Below, one piece after another: positions 40,690 through 51,699 of a stretch of 64,000 nt of DNA; within the stretch, counting starts at the first letter, position 1; every line of letters starts with the position of its first letter. Location of the stretch: assembly GCF_024362695.1 (NCBI RefSeq), contig NC_065417.1:303001-367000 (forward strand), in the 5' to 3' direction. Source of the stretch: Pectinophora gossypiella. Taxonomy: Eukaryota; Arthropoda; Insecta; Lepidoptera; Gelechiidae. The notes below the pieces were generated by a model. It ran no database searches and was not told where the DNA came from. It worked only from the letters and a program-made list of their open reading frames with translations. The position numbers and the translations under genes were made by a program.

Positions 40690-40916
40690 TCCAGGCTAAG
40701 TTCCCCATAAACAATACAGATGGCGCTGTCCAGAGTTGCCTTCGTTTAACCTTCTAATTTCATGGATAATTGATGAACCTTGGCATAAATGATATACCTC
40801 GTTATACACTCGGGCACAACACATCTTCCATCCATTATTATTCTGATCAAAATAAAGTGAAGCAATATAGGTAGTAACATAATTCTATACGTATCTGATC
40901 AAAATATCAAGCAACA
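40690..40916 (-). repeat. dispersed repeat G, inverted relative to 24,146
   Basis: Minus strand: TTGCTTGATATTTTGATCAG, TACCTATATTGCTTCAC, GGAAGATGTGTTGTGCCCG (readable as RCVVPEC) and CAGCGCCATCTG. About 220 bp shared with 24,146-24,380. Not an open gene. Confidence 0.5.
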
Positions 40917-40940
40917 ATTATTATATTATATATTTTTATA

Positions 40941-41164
40941 CAGGGTGTTAGTGACATCGTAACGAATACTGAGGGGGATGATTCAGACCATGATTCTGAG
41001 TTAATATCAAGTGGAATTTTCCGTCGCAAAATTCATGTTTTTTTTTAGTTTTTTTAATTATTTTTAATTCTATACTTTTGTGATCGAAAATTCCACTTGA
41101 TATTAACTCAGAATACTGAGCTAAATCAGCCCCCTCAGTATTCGTTACGGTGTCACTAACACCC
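40941..41164. mobile_element. MITE M1, complete fold-back copy
   Basis: CAGGGTGTTAGTGACATCG at the left and GTGTCACTAACACCC at the right. Arms are nearly fully self-complementary out to the central T-rich loop. Preceded by TATA. Best-preserved left arm of the family. Confidence 0.8.
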
Positions 41165-41198
41165 ATACCTACTTGTATGGCTACCTGTAGTAACGGTA

Positions 41199-41381
41199 AG
41201 GGGTGTAAGTGACATCGTAACGAATACTGAGGGGGATGATTCAGACCATGATTCTGAGTTGATATTAAGTGGAATTTCCTGTCGGAAAATTTATGAATTT
41301 TTTTATGTTTTTTTAAATTATTTTCCGTTCTATACTTTTGCGACGGAAAAAAGTTTTCGTTACGATGTCACTAACAGCCTG
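41199..41381. mobile_element. MITE M1, copy with shortened right arm
   Basis: The left arm GGGGTGTAAGTGACATCG is complete. The right arm lacks the part between GACGGAAAA and GTTTTCGTTACG. Lies 34 bp from the previous copy in the same orientation. Confidence 0.75.
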
Positions 41382-41394
41382 TATATGCCTGTGC

Positions 41395-41520
41395 AATTTC
41401 ATTATATTTTTGAATAATTATGTACCCAGAGCAATGAAAAAATTGTTAATTATGACGTTAAATCTGAACAGCTCTATATTTTTTTTTTAAGGAACGTGAG
41501 CTGGAAAATCTCTCATTGGA
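41395..41520 (+). repeat. dispersed repeat matching 10,478
   Basis: TTGAATAATTATGTACCC, AGAGCAATGA and GACGTTAAATCTGAACAGC, then GAACGTGAGCTGGAAA. Confidence 0.5.
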
Positions 41521-42067
41521 AATAATATGTTGAAAATAAAGTCAATATCCTTAAACTGAATTAAATACAGAGTATCTACGGGGTTGCATCGACACGCCTA
41601 TTTAATTCGTCCGGGTTATTCATTCATTTTGCTATTGATAGTTGTCAATCATCCGTCCCTTTCCTTTTCGGCGGGTAAGAAAGTGACAGGTTTAACTTCA
41701 TAAAATTAGGAGGTGCCTGCAGGAAACGGGGCCTTTACTTACCTACTTATTACATCAATTTACATTAGGAATTCCACCGACCATCAATGATTCTTAATTC
41801 GTCTTGCAAGGGCATTACCGTCGCAAGTTCCAAACTCGCATTAGCATTAGTAACCAGCTGGCGTCGCCTGCCCCCTCCCCAGCGCGCATGCAGCGCGATG
41901 CCACCAAAATCTTAATGTTTGCTTCCATTGACCTTTAAAATCAATTCCTATCTACGTAGAGTCACGTCGTAAATGCTAAAAGCTAAGAGGTTGTTAAGAG
42001 AAACATACTGTGTGTCAATTTTCTGTCTATCCTGTAAAATACATAAAACGCACGATAAAAATAATCT
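41521..42067. other. unassigned interval
   Basis: No supported feature. A GC-richer patch CTGGCGTCGCCTGCCCCC lies at about 41,859. Confidence 0.4.
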
Positions 42068-42178
42068 AATCTAGCCTACAAGATCCCACTGCTGGGCAAA
42101 GGCCTCCCCTTCCTCTTTCCATTTTGGCGGTCCTGTGCGTACCTACACCGGCCAGTCCCTCCGGCAAAACTTTAAACT
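42068..42178 (-). pseudogene. LINE-B2 3' fragment
   Basis: CTAGCCTACAAGATCCCACT, GCTGGGCAAAGGCCTCC and GGCCAGTCCCTCCGGCAAA match 16,390-16,490. Minus-strand LINE ORF end. Confidence 0.6.
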
Positions 42179-42837
42179 ATATTTAAAAAATATTTAACGA
42201 CTAATTTCCGTTGTCGCTTAACCACCAATTTACATTTTTACAAACTTTTATCTATCATATCAATCATTAACTAAAATACATTCAGTTTCACAATCCTAAC
42301 CTTATATGTGGAAGGTTTTCTGGAAAAATCTACCATTAGATTCGATATAAAAAAAGGAAAAAATCATTAAATACTGATCGATTAGATTATAATTAACAGT
42401 TGTTGATGTGGACGTAAACAAGTCCTCATAGTTGAAAATAATAAAATAAATAAATAGGAGCAATCACACAAATTAAAAATATAAGGTTTGTCCATGTTTG
42501 GTATTACCATGACATGCGGGGTAGATATAAAGTAAGTAGATAAGATCTTAAGAAATGGGCAGAATTGAATTGTAGTTGAATTGCAGTGTTGAAATTGAAA
42601 GAATTGTCAATTTCCGTCCGATATATTCGTTATGAATTTATTTAATAAATGCAACAGTCTTATTTTCATATAACATAATCAAACAATCCCTCTTAAATTC
42701 TCAACCTACTGAACAATTATGTAATAAGTACCACAGAACAAGAAAATGCCATTTCTTTTCCTAAAAATGCTAATCATAACCAAAATAAACGACCTAACCT
42801 AACCAAACGTAGATTACAGTGGGCCTTCATTTCCAAG
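42179..42837. other. unassigned AT-rich interval
   Basis: Nothing supported. Confidence 0.4.
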
Positions 42838-42962
42838 ATGGCGCACTTGGTAGGTACAATGCGCGCGCAGCCGGTGCCAGGCCGTGCCGGCGCGGGCGCC
42901 GCGTGACCGCGTACAATCGCCCGGACATGCGCGCGTGACGTCACGTGTTGCGCACTGCACCA
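42838..42962. promoter_or_regulatory. CpG-rich island with CRE and E-box
   Basis: About 75% GC by eye in an AT-rich setting. CAAGATGGCGCAC (YY1/Pho-like), GGCGCGGGCGCCGCG, and TGACGTCACGTG, which joins a full CRE (TGACGTCA) to an E-box (CACGTG). Could be a promoter or enhancer of a gene outside the recognised features. No start or exon seen. Confidence 0.35.
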
Positions 42963-43631
42963 TTAGAGGGATTTTCCGAAATTTATTACAAGATAAACAT
43001 TAATGATTTCAACAACAAAAACTAAAAATAGATAGCTGGTATAATATAAATTCTAAAGTAGTGGAGTTTATAGGCAGGTAATATAGGCTGATATGTTTCC
43101 ATGTGGAAAAGATCACGTCTATTTTCCATAGGGGTTGGTAGAGGCTAAGGTAACCGAAATTAACTTCTAAAGCGGTGAGATTTTATATCCAATAAATTTA
43201 GCGTAGCAAGGACTTAAGTACGAGTATATAAATACCTACTGTTCTATACCTATTAAGAGGGTAAGCAGTGCCTACCTATGTAATCGAGCATTGTCGAGGA
43301 GACAGTATTGTTAGACGTTCACGAGTGATATTATTGTAAAGGATTTCGTATATGACGCCTTTGTCGCGGTTTTTTTTAAATGCGATAAAAGTAAAATTCT
43401 TTTTACATATTTTGTGTCTTTATCTGGTGATTACTGGTAAGAAAACGGTAAGAAAGCTAACCTACAGATAAATCCGAGGTTTACCACTTGGTCGATACTC
43501 ATTTGTCACGCAAAATAGACGCTCAGACGTAGAGTTGCGGAAATCGGCCCGCGAATACCAATAGTACAGCCACATGGTTTACATTTACACATTCCCTTAA
43601 CTAATTAACTCTTATTGTATAATATAGGTCT
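42963..43631. other. unassigned interval
   Basis: Nothing supported. Confidence 0.4.
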
Positions 43632-43700
43632 GGGGGGTTAAAAACACCACATCGAAACAATTCATCTAAAAGTAAGTGCGCAATGCAAACAACTGTCAAA
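43632..43700. mobile_element. MITE M3, left half
   Basis: GGGGGGTTAAAAACACCACA, then TCGAAACAATTCATCTAAAA and AGTAAGTGCGCAATGC. Right arm absent. Confidence 0.6.
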
Positions 43701-44391
43701 TAGCCAGAGGATTGTGATGTGCGTTCATAAATGTCCGATCTGTTGGCTGCTCCAGTAACGTTTTTTGGAATCTAGAATAGGTATGAAGAGATTGAATCTG
43801 ATCAGAACTATAGCATCAAATCCCGCCCTGTAACACCGACTACCCAATCTGCCTTCGAGTATATTATCCGGGCTAACAAAAGACACCGATCAGGGCGGAT
43901 AAAACGAAGGGCTGCAGGGACATAATAATTGAAACGTCACAGACAGACCGATAGAAATGGATAGAAAACACATTAGTACGGCCCACAGACCCTCCACGGC
44001 GCGACAGGCAGGATACTACGAGGAAGGTACGCTGATCCTTTGAGAATAGAAACACCCACACACAGGCTTTTTTATCTTTATGTTAAATAGAACGCAAACA
44101 GGGTAAAAACTCACGAGAAAAAACATCGCAACTCTTAACAGGTCGGGCCGAGTCACAAGTAACCAAAGACAACTTGCAACCACTGTTGATACGAAGTCCT
44201 AAGATGGATATGATGACCCCCATGACGATTAAATTTTGCCAAAGACATTTGCAGCCAATTGTCTTAAGATATGACAAAACATAATGGAAACAGAGGCCTT
44301 AGCCAAGTCGCAAATGCTTACGAAGAGAGACTCAAATCGACATGTCACCTTACGTCAATGTTATACATTTTATGACACTGTCGTTTTTCAT
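43701..44391. other. unassigned interval
   Basis: No recognised gene. Short minus-strand frames (62 and 64 codons) have no family resemblance. Confidence 0.4.
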
Positions 44392-44881
44392 AATACATAC
44401 ATAAACTCACGCCTATTTCCCACCGGGGTAAGCAGAGACTATAGAATTCCATTTGCTACGATCCTGACACACTTCTCTTGCTTCCTCCACATTCATCAAT
44501 CGCTTCATACACGCACGCCGGTTCAGAGTAGATCGTATTAAACCTTTTCTAAGGACATCTCCAATTTGGTCATCGTAAGTCCTTCTCGGTCTTCCTCTGC
44601 CAGCCCTACCATCAACTTTCGCTTTATATACCGCTTTTGCAATTGTATTATCCTTCATCCACTCTACGTGTCCAAACCAACCTAACATTCCCTTCTCAAT
44701 CTTAGTCACTATATGGTCTTTTACACCACATCTCTGTCTTATCACACTGTTTCTCACTCTGTCACTCAACTTCACACCGCAGATGCTACGCAAAGACCTC
44801 ATTTCTACGGCATTGATCCTACTTTCATGCTTCTTCTGCCATACCCAACATTCACTACCGTTTTTTATAATGGTTTGCAAA
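44392..44881 (-). pseudogene. LINE-A reverse transcriptase C-terminus (best copy)
   Basis: A minus-strand frame of about 155 codons remains open: GSECWVWQKKHESRINAVEM, RSLRSICGVKLSDRVRNS, KGMLGWFGHVEWM, GRAGRGRPRRTY, QIGDVLRKG and RRACMKRLMNVEEAREVC. This is the region after the RT fingers and palm in many lepidopteran LINE polyproteins, including the R.CG..D..R and GHV.RM signatures. There is no catalytic RT motif because the copy is 5'-truncated at about 44,881. It ends in TATG-type repeats (ACATACATAAACTCACG on the plus strand). It cannot move by itself. The other LINE-A copies in the window are shorter. Confidence 0.8.
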
Positions 44882-45454
44882 TTAGCTAAAGTGTTTTATC
44901 CATAAAGAGACTCAGCTTGGAAAATATAATGCACAAAGTAGCCGTGCGATACAAAGGTACTATCGGAAAATATAATCCTCTTTTTGCATTCGGGCGCAAA
45001 GTATCACAAAAAGTAAATTTAAAAGAATTCTCCATGTGACAAAGGAAATCTTGTAAGTATAGTTACCTACATACGTGCGCATTAGGCTTCATCAAATATA
45101 TAAGCGGAGTGGCTCACGATCCGGAGGTTCTGGGTTAGAATCCCGGTGGGGACATATCACTAAAATCACTTTCACCCGACTATGAAAATAAGATGATCCC
45201 TGCTTCATTATTTGTTGTATAATAGGTATACGATACATAGTTTAATTTTGTATTTAAGACTGAGTTAATGTTTTTTGTATGGTACCTATTAAAACCAATA
45301 ATAAAAACGGTTCCCGTGCAAACAAATATAATACAAGAAGAACAAAAGACCAAAAGTCATTATCAAAAGCAAAGACAATAAAAGAATAAAAAACTATATA
45401 AAAGAGATAAAATTCTATAAAAAAGATGTGCTATCTTGCACAGTACCTCATCAT
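44882..45454. other. mostly unassigned, with a SINE-1 head crumb
   Basis: GTGGCTCACGATCCGGAGG, then TAGAATCCCGGTGGGGACA, at 45,109-45,155 is the B-box end of a SINE-1 head. The rest has no support. Confidence 0.5.
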
Positions 45455-45560
45455 CACTAATTTAAGAGCCACGCTCTTGTCGGTGTACCATTTTCCAAGC
45501 TACTTTTTAGCGAGAAATAGAGCAGTGGTTTCCCTCTTGCCTACCTCTACCTTTAGACTC
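45455..45560 (-). repeat. LINE-D 3' fragment
   Basis: Minus strand: GGCAAGAGGGAAACCACTGC, GCTAAAAAGTAGCTTGG, then ACACCGACAAGAGCGTGGC. Copies on the plus strand at 50,995 and 52,685. Confidence 0.65.
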
Positions 45561-45906
45561 TTGCGTTCCGTGGTACCTAGTTATGTGAATTTAATATATA
45601 AAACACAATAATATATTACACATAATTTTTCATATATTTACGTCCAGACCGTAATATTAACTTGGGCGGGCACATTACGAGGTATATTTGACAAATCTAC
45701 GTCAAGGTTCCCATTTACCTTTAGTGCTTTTATACGCGTTATTACAGCTAAAAGGTATTCCGAGATGATTAATTATGTGTATTCAGGTTCAAATCCTGCT
45801 ATACATATAAAAATAAATAAAACTTTCGTTTTGTTGTCAACGCCAACTAGCTTCTTATAAAGACGAAAAGTTCGTTCTACGGTTAACCGTAGGCTTTGTA
45901 GCAACT
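45561..45906. other. unassigned interval
   Basis: Nothing supported. Confidence 0.35.
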
Positions 45907-46168
45907 TCATCATCACCTCCCTAGCCTTATCCTGTTTACACAGGGTCCGTTTACCTAACCTAAAGATTTGACAGGTCTAGTTTTTTACAACCTGGAAACC
46001 AGCCTAATAACAGATTATTTTAGGTTACTTCACATACCACTAAATATACATTTCTGGGGTATGTGGGTTTCCTAACGATGTTTTCCACATGATAATTATT
46101 TAGAGTGCTGGACTTCAACCTGCACAATGAAAGTTAAGCGTTCTGTCGACTGGGCTACCACGGGCTTT
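45907..46168 (-). repeat. SINE-2
   Basis: The 3' end is at the left: ACACAGGGTCCGTTTACC then CTAACCTAAAGATTTGACAGG. The body has GTATGTGGGTTTCC. A decayed head at 46,110-46,168 ends CTGGGCTACCACGGGCTTT. Confidence 0.7.
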
Positions 46169-46246
46169 ACAAAGAAGTGATTTCCAGACAGATTTTACAT
46201 AACATTATTATTATAGTAATATCCATAGGATAAGTATTAATGTACA

Positions 46247-46385
46247 GTCATGAGCAATATCGTGTACCCACTTTAGAACCCTGTCGCACTATGATATTTG
46301 ACATTTAATGAGACTTACGGTTGAATTTGTCAAAAAAGGTAATGTGACATGGTTTCAAAGTGTATACATATTAGTATTCGTGAAC
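46247..46385. mobile_element. MITE M4
   Basis: GTCATGAGCAATATCGTGTA, CCCACTTTAGAACCCTGTCG on the left. ATGTGACATGGTTTC..ATTCGTGAAC on the right is the imperfect inverse. Length and order equal those at 27,061. Confidence 0.65.
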
Positions 46386-47616
46386 GTAGGTAAATTCTGT
46401 TATGAAATTATTATAAAGATTCTTACTTTTTACTCAAGCAAAGTTTTTTTTATAACATACAGCAAAAAACCCTCACTACTGACCTCCGAAAATACAGGAG
46501 GTACTTACATAGTACAAATTCTAAGATTTTATCTGTCATCCTGGCCCCATGCTGGGCGCCAAAATCCGGTGGCGACGAATGTTGCAGAGTTGCCAAGATG
46601 GCGCGTAACCCCACCACAATGTGCATAGTGAAATGTGCTTTATAGCCACATTATCTCGCTAGGACAAAGGGGAAACACAATTGTGCTTTGAAACGTAACC
46701 TTATAAAAGCCTCTTGTTGTTGAAAGGTATCATATGTTACGATAGTTCTCCTATTGTGAGAGTGATTGCTATACAAAGCACTTTAAAATAAATGGAATGT
46801 CTTTAAAAAATCGAGCTCTTTCAACTGGTTTTTGGAACGTGGTGAGTCATGACATGACTCATGAGTCATGAAAAGATAATGACAGATAAGAAGTTAGATA
46901 GTTTGTTGTATGTTAATGAGATACTTGATAATTTTAATTTCTTAGACTAAGAATCTAAATGTTCATATTTATCATTGTAAATTCTTCGTATGATCTACGA
47001 CAGATAGACAAAATTAGATTTATGCCTACTTCTTTTAATTTGAAACAAATCGAAATCGTAAGAAGTGGTCAGATTACAAAACGAAAACAAAAGATAAGTA
47101 ACTCGAAAAACATAACAAAGAACAGAAACCACAGCGCCCACAGATTGTTCAGCAATTAGGCCTAAGTCTTTAGAAAGAAACTCTTAAAACTCACTCCTTC
47201 GATAAGACATAAAGTTGGTGTCCGTTTTCAAATTAAGACGCTCCACATTGATTTACGAGCTGTGCCGCCAGCTACTCGAGAAACCTCTCGGGAACGTTTA
47301 GCCAACTTCAAATGACTGTGTTTGTCTTTAAAGCTGCACTTTATATCTCGAAAGCGGCTTTAAAAAAACTTCCTGACTTCCTGTAAAGGCGACTAATTCG
47401 CGTAACATTTGTAAACACTCATTGATGTAGCGTCCATTGCGGAATTGACGAATAAACAATCGTCCGTAGCGGTGTCGGCTCGATTCATAACGAACGGCTT
47501 CTGAGTATCAATGAGCGGCAGGAAGAGTATTTTGTCGTTTAGAAATTGAGACAGGTGATTATTTTTCAATATTTTCTGATATGATTATTAAACACGATAT
47601 TCTCAAACGACAACGA
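46386..47616. other. largely unassigned interval
   Basis: Apart from the AP-1 cluster at 46,843, I see no gene or repeat. Confidence 0.4.
46843..46868. promoter_or_regulatory. triple AP-1 site cluster
   Basis: TGAGTCA at 46,843-46,849, TGACTCA at 46,855-46,861 and TGAGTCA at 46,862-46,868. Three perfect TPA-response (AP-1) consensus sites in 26 bp, the middle one inverted relative to the others. Not part of any repeat that I matched. Confidence 0.45.
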
Positions 47617-47937
47617 AGTTCTTCTATCGTGTGGGTTGTAAGGTGGATTAACAACCCTATCAACCCTGGTGTCAGGGTTATTATTGAACCGCCATAGGTC
47701 CCTGACATGACTCATGTGACAATACGTACTTACATCAGTAAGTAATAACCGGGACCAACGGCTTAAGGTGCCTTCCGAAGCACGAAATCATCTTTCTTTT
47801 GCCGACAATCAAGTCTACAATGTCCTTACCAAACAAATGACGAATCTCATAAAGTGGTTTCGACAATCTTATCATCGGGAATCAAACCCGCACCTCCAGA
47901 TCGCGAGCCTAACGCTCTAACCACTAGATCTGGCTGT
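47617..47937 (-). repeat. SINE-1a, near full length, diverged
   Basis: Minus-strand head with CTAGTGGTTAGAGCGTTAGG and B box near 47,880. The a-type tail at the left has CTTCTATCGTGTGGGTTG and CAACCCTGGTGTCAGGG. Confidence 0.75.
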
Positions 47938-48511
47938 TCTCTCTAAAACTATTACATGAAGATAATTATGCAAGAATCACCAACTCTATAGATACGAGTC
48001 AAGATGACAATACAAAAAATGTCTTTAGGCGAACACCTAGAACTGATTTTATCAACATTATAAGATGGTTATGCGAATCGCGACCCACTTGGACATTATT
48101 TTTGGACAATAACGGTGTTGTAACGACGCAAGTTTTTATGGCTGTCGGGAGTTGAGATGCTCGGGAGAAAGTGACAAGAGTTGTTCTCCTATAAAATTGA
48201 AAGTTACCTCATTCTAAGTGAATTTTCAAATATCTTTTTTCCGTTACCAAAAATTTTGTAGGGATCTGCTAAAATCACTTTTGGCTGTGGCATTTGGACA
48301 TTTAAGATCTCAAATACTGCTGATATTGCGTTACCTAAAACAGTTGTAGACACTGCGCACGAAATTCACTAAGTCAACGGGCTAAGTCAATGACATAAGT
48401 CTAAGTACTTACGTAAGTAACTTATCCTGTTAGAGTGCTGCAATATCTTTAAACCAAAATTTGGAAATATTGCTTTTAAAAATGTGATTTCCCACTGATA
48501 GGATACCTAGT
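47938..48511. other. unassigned interval
   Basis: Nothing supported. Confidence 0.4.
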
Positions 48512-48728
48512 TTGGTTAGGACTCTATAGGCTGATCACCTGATTGTCCAAAAGGTAAGAAGATCCGTGCTTCGGAAGCCACTTTAAGCCGTTGGTCCCGG
48601 TTTCTACTTACTGATGTAAGTAGTCGTAACATGACCCATGTCAGGGGCCTTTGGCGGCTCAGTAATAACCCTGACACCAGGGTTGATGGGGTTGATAATT
48701 CACCTCATAATCCACACGATAGAAGAGA
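48512..48728 (+). repeat. SINE-1a, 5'-truncated
   Basis: CTGATCACCTGATTGTCC, CCGTTGGTCCCGGTTTC, then the a-type tail with GGGGCCTTTGGCGGCTCAG and CCACACGATAGAAGAG. Confidence 0.8.
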
Positions 48729-48787
48729 TGGATAATAAGTACTTAATTGCTTCAAAATTAAATTAAGAAAAAACATGATTGATTGAC

Positions 48788-49112
48788 AGCCTCCGTGGTC
48801 TAGTGGTTAGAGCGTCAGGCTCACGATCTGGAGGTCCGGGTTCGATTCCCGATGGGGACATTGTCGAAATCACTTTGTGAGACTGTCCTTTGTTTGGTAA
48901 GGACTTTTCAGGCTTGAATCACCTGATTGTCCGAAAAAGTAAGATGATTCCGTGCTTCGGAGGGCACGTTAAGCCGTTGGTCCCGGCTATTAGCCGTAAA
49001 AACACCTCCACCAACCCGCATTGGAGCAGCGTGGTGGAGTATGCTCCATACCCCCTCCGATTGATTGAGGGGAGGCCTGTGCCCAGCAGTGGGACGTATA
49101 TAGGCAGTTTAT
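48788..49112 (+). repeat. SINE-1b, full length
   Basis: CAGCCTCCGTGGTCTAGTGG, TTAGAGCGTCAGGCTCACG, B box GGGTTCGATTCCCGATGGGG, then the b-type tail to TATATAGGCAGTTTATG. Differs from 26,733-27,060 at only a handful of bases. Confidence 0.9.
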
Positions 49113-50005
49113 GTGTGATTGACTACTTAACCATTCATCGAATAACTTATATTTATTAAGTTTTAATTTTGTTACTTACACCTTTTTCGGAGAAACTTCG
49201 CTGCAACTCATCAAATCCACAGCTGCAAGGGCTGGGTATACATCGCAGAGTGTGGTAATATTTCACATTTGGCATTTGTCGGTTTCCCACCGCAGTCAGT
49301 GACCGACCGCACTTGCGTAACGAGGAGCTTCGTTGATGCAACACATACTCCACTTTACCAGTACCTGCCATTAAAGCCTGTAACTCCGTTTGGTGGAAAA
49401 CTATAGTAGTTTACTCAGTTGCGATAAGGTTTATTTTAAATTCAACGTTTCTACAACCATTTCAAAACTCATTTATTGTGTAATTGGACATCTAAATTGA
49501 GAAATTAATGTTTTAAAAGAAAAATAAAATCATCTTACACATACACCTAATGAGTAAGAAGTTTTAGGAGTAATCAAACAGAAGTAATTGCTTTGAGCTA
49601 AATCGGAGTTCAGTATGATTATCTTCTTGATGTATTTCGAGATTTTAGTTGCCTCCGAATACAGAAAACTAAAAATTTTTTTTACGCTAAGATGAGTAAA
49701 TAAAGATAAATCGCGTGAGAACAAAAACCTAATGTTCAATTTCATACTTTTATTGCCTAACAGTGAGCTTAAAACACAATATAATGACAGCAATAAGTAT
49801 AATAACCTAGATATATCTGCTAGTTTCTCATAATGTCAAGCGGAATGGATTTAAATCGGCGACTGCGCCAGAGTCCTTGCTCTTTTCAAATCTGTCGTGA
49901 GCGTGACAAAAACTGGGCAAGTTGCGAACTTTCGCAAATTGTAGGTTTATTGTCTAACTGGTTATGCGTCTTTCGATCCAGATATCGCAAATAAGATTAA
50001 ACAAT
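49113..50005. other. unassigned interval
   Basis: No gene recognised. A minus-strand frame of 71 codons at 49,156-49,371 has cysteines but no family signature. Confidence 0.4.
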
Positions 50006-50240
50006 GTCCCATGCTGCTTAGCTAAAAACCTTGGCCGCCAAACCAGAGGTCGGTGGGTTGGATTCCCCGGTCGGATCAATTAGGGAAAACGTTTTTTCTG
50101 AATTGTGGTGGAGCACCGTGGTGGAGCATGCTCCACACCCATCGAGGAGTATAGGTCATTTATAAATGTTGTGAGGAGCCATGTCAGGGGCTCAATAGCC
50201 CCAACACTAGGGCCCTTGACCTTACAATTCATGAAATGAA
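50006..50240 (+). repeat. mixed SINE-1 remnants
   Basis: A tRNA-like stretch (GGTCGGTGGGTTGGATTCCC) at 50,050-50,070, a b-type piece (CACCGTGGTGGAGCATGCTC) at 50,108-50,127 and a-type tail words (GCCATGTCAGGGGCTCAATA) at 50,170-50,190, in the family order but with large gaps. Confidence 0.45.
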
Positions 50241-50529
50241 AGATGAATGTTGTAATAAGAAATACAACTAAGAAACAAGAAATGTGATGAATCACAAGCA
50301 TTAGCCACAAGCAATCGCCAAAACAAACGACAATCAACCCACCCCTCTAATTCTTCAATAAACAAAGCTATTTAACGATCCAGTTATTGCGAGTAAACAA
50401 CATTTAAACTTAGAACACAATGGCGCATGTAAGCGGCACACCGCGGCGGCGCAAGAGCAGTGACGTCTTTAGGATGGCACCCGACCCGGATATCATAGTG
50501 CCATACCAACAATTAACTTGCAGAGCAGT

Positions 50530-50842
50530 CAGGTTAAAAACCACATTGAAACAAATCATCTAAAAATGTTAAGTTGGTTTGGACACGTAGAGCGGATGAA
50601 GAATAATAGGATTAGAAAAGCGGTAGGGCTGACGGAGGAAGACCTAGAAGGACGTATATTGACCAAATTGGAGATTTCCTTAGAAAAGGTTTAGTACGAT
50701 CTACTCTGAACCGGCGTGCGTGCATGAATGTATGTATGTAATTTGACATTTGCGCATGTAAAAGTAAGTGCGCAATGTCAACAAATGTCAAATAGCAATA
50801 TTGCTTTTTAGATGAATTGCTTCAATATGGCCTTTTAGACCG
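50530..50842. mobile_element. MITE M3 split by a LINE-A copy
   Basis: The left arm AGGTTAAAAACCACATTGAA runs to CATCTAAAAATG. After the insert the core and right arm continue with AATTTGACATTTGCGCATG, AATAGCAATATTGC and ATATGGCCTTTTAG. Removing 50,570-50,740 gives a normal M3 of about 142 bp. Confidence 0.75.
50570..50740 (+). pseudogene. LINE-A 3' copy inserted in MITE M3
   Basis: GTTAAGTTGGTTTGGACACG (LSWFGHVERM-type coding), AGGAAGACCTAGAAGGACG, ACTCTGAACCGGCGTGCG, then GCATGAATGTATGTATG as the tandem tail. 5'-truncated, no RT motif. Confidence 0.75.
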
Positions 50843-50994
50843 CCTAGTATGGTGCCATATCCCAAACGATGCAGCAAGATCTACTGAATGTTGATATGCA
50901 CAATGCGCTCCTCGCAACTGGATCGACACCATACAAAAGTTTGGTGTCATCAGTAAAAGAAGGTCCTAGGAATGTATTTATGTTAAATAAGAAT

Positions 50995-51132
50995 GAAATG
51001 GTGGGCGCCATCCCACTCGCGTCTGACTAAGGCAAGAGGGAAACAACTGCCCTATTTTTCCCTAAAAAGTAGCATGGAAAATGCTACACCGACAAGAACA
51101 TGGCTCTAAAAATAATGATGATGAGGGATGAA
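50995..51132 (+). repeat. LINE-D 3' fragment
   Basis: GGGCGCCATCCCACTCGCGT, GGCAAGAGGGAAACAACTGC, CTACACCGACAAGAACATGG, then ATGATGATGAG tail. Confidence 0.65.
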
Positions 51133-51329
51133 AATGAAATGAACAAAAACCGTTAAGGACCTATTCTAGTTTGGAAGGATAATTTCATTATAGTCTCTTC
51201 AAACCTGAACGTTTTCTTTTTCGTTGAAAGCCAATCATAAACTAGGACTGTGCATGACAATAAACATTTAATAAATAAAATTAACATACATGTTTGACAT
51301 GACATACACATGTTTTTTTACGGGTATCA

Positions 51330-51430
51330 CCCGCTGCGGGTCCCTAACTACGCGACTGCGCGGGCGCAGAAGAAGCGCAGTGAAAGTGTTCCCACGATGC
51401 GCGCGCGCCGCGTGTGGTGCAACTTGCAAG
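51330..51430. promoter_or_regulatory. GC-rich island
   Basis: ACTGCGCGGGCGCAGAAG and GATGCGCGCGCGCCGCGTG in an AT-rich setting. Promoter or repeat; nothing decides. Confidence 0.2.
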
Positions 51431-51699
51431 ACACGGGTTGATGAGCCGCAACTACTTGTAACTGCTGACTTAGTAAGGTATGAGTATGTTGGGCAATAAC
51501 TTTAGGTACCCCGTGTCAATAGGGCGTTGACTTTGGTATTATAGTAAAAAATAAACAAAAAATGATTTTAAGATGTTTCATAGTTACCATCCGTTTGTAT
51601 AAAAGTCTAGTTATCAATCATGCATGTCTAGTGATGGACTTTAATTATTATTAAAGATGGGCTGAAAGTGATTCAGTCCCCAATATCATGTTACCAAAT
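51431..51699. other. unassigned interval
   Basis: Nothing supported. Confidence 0.3.
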
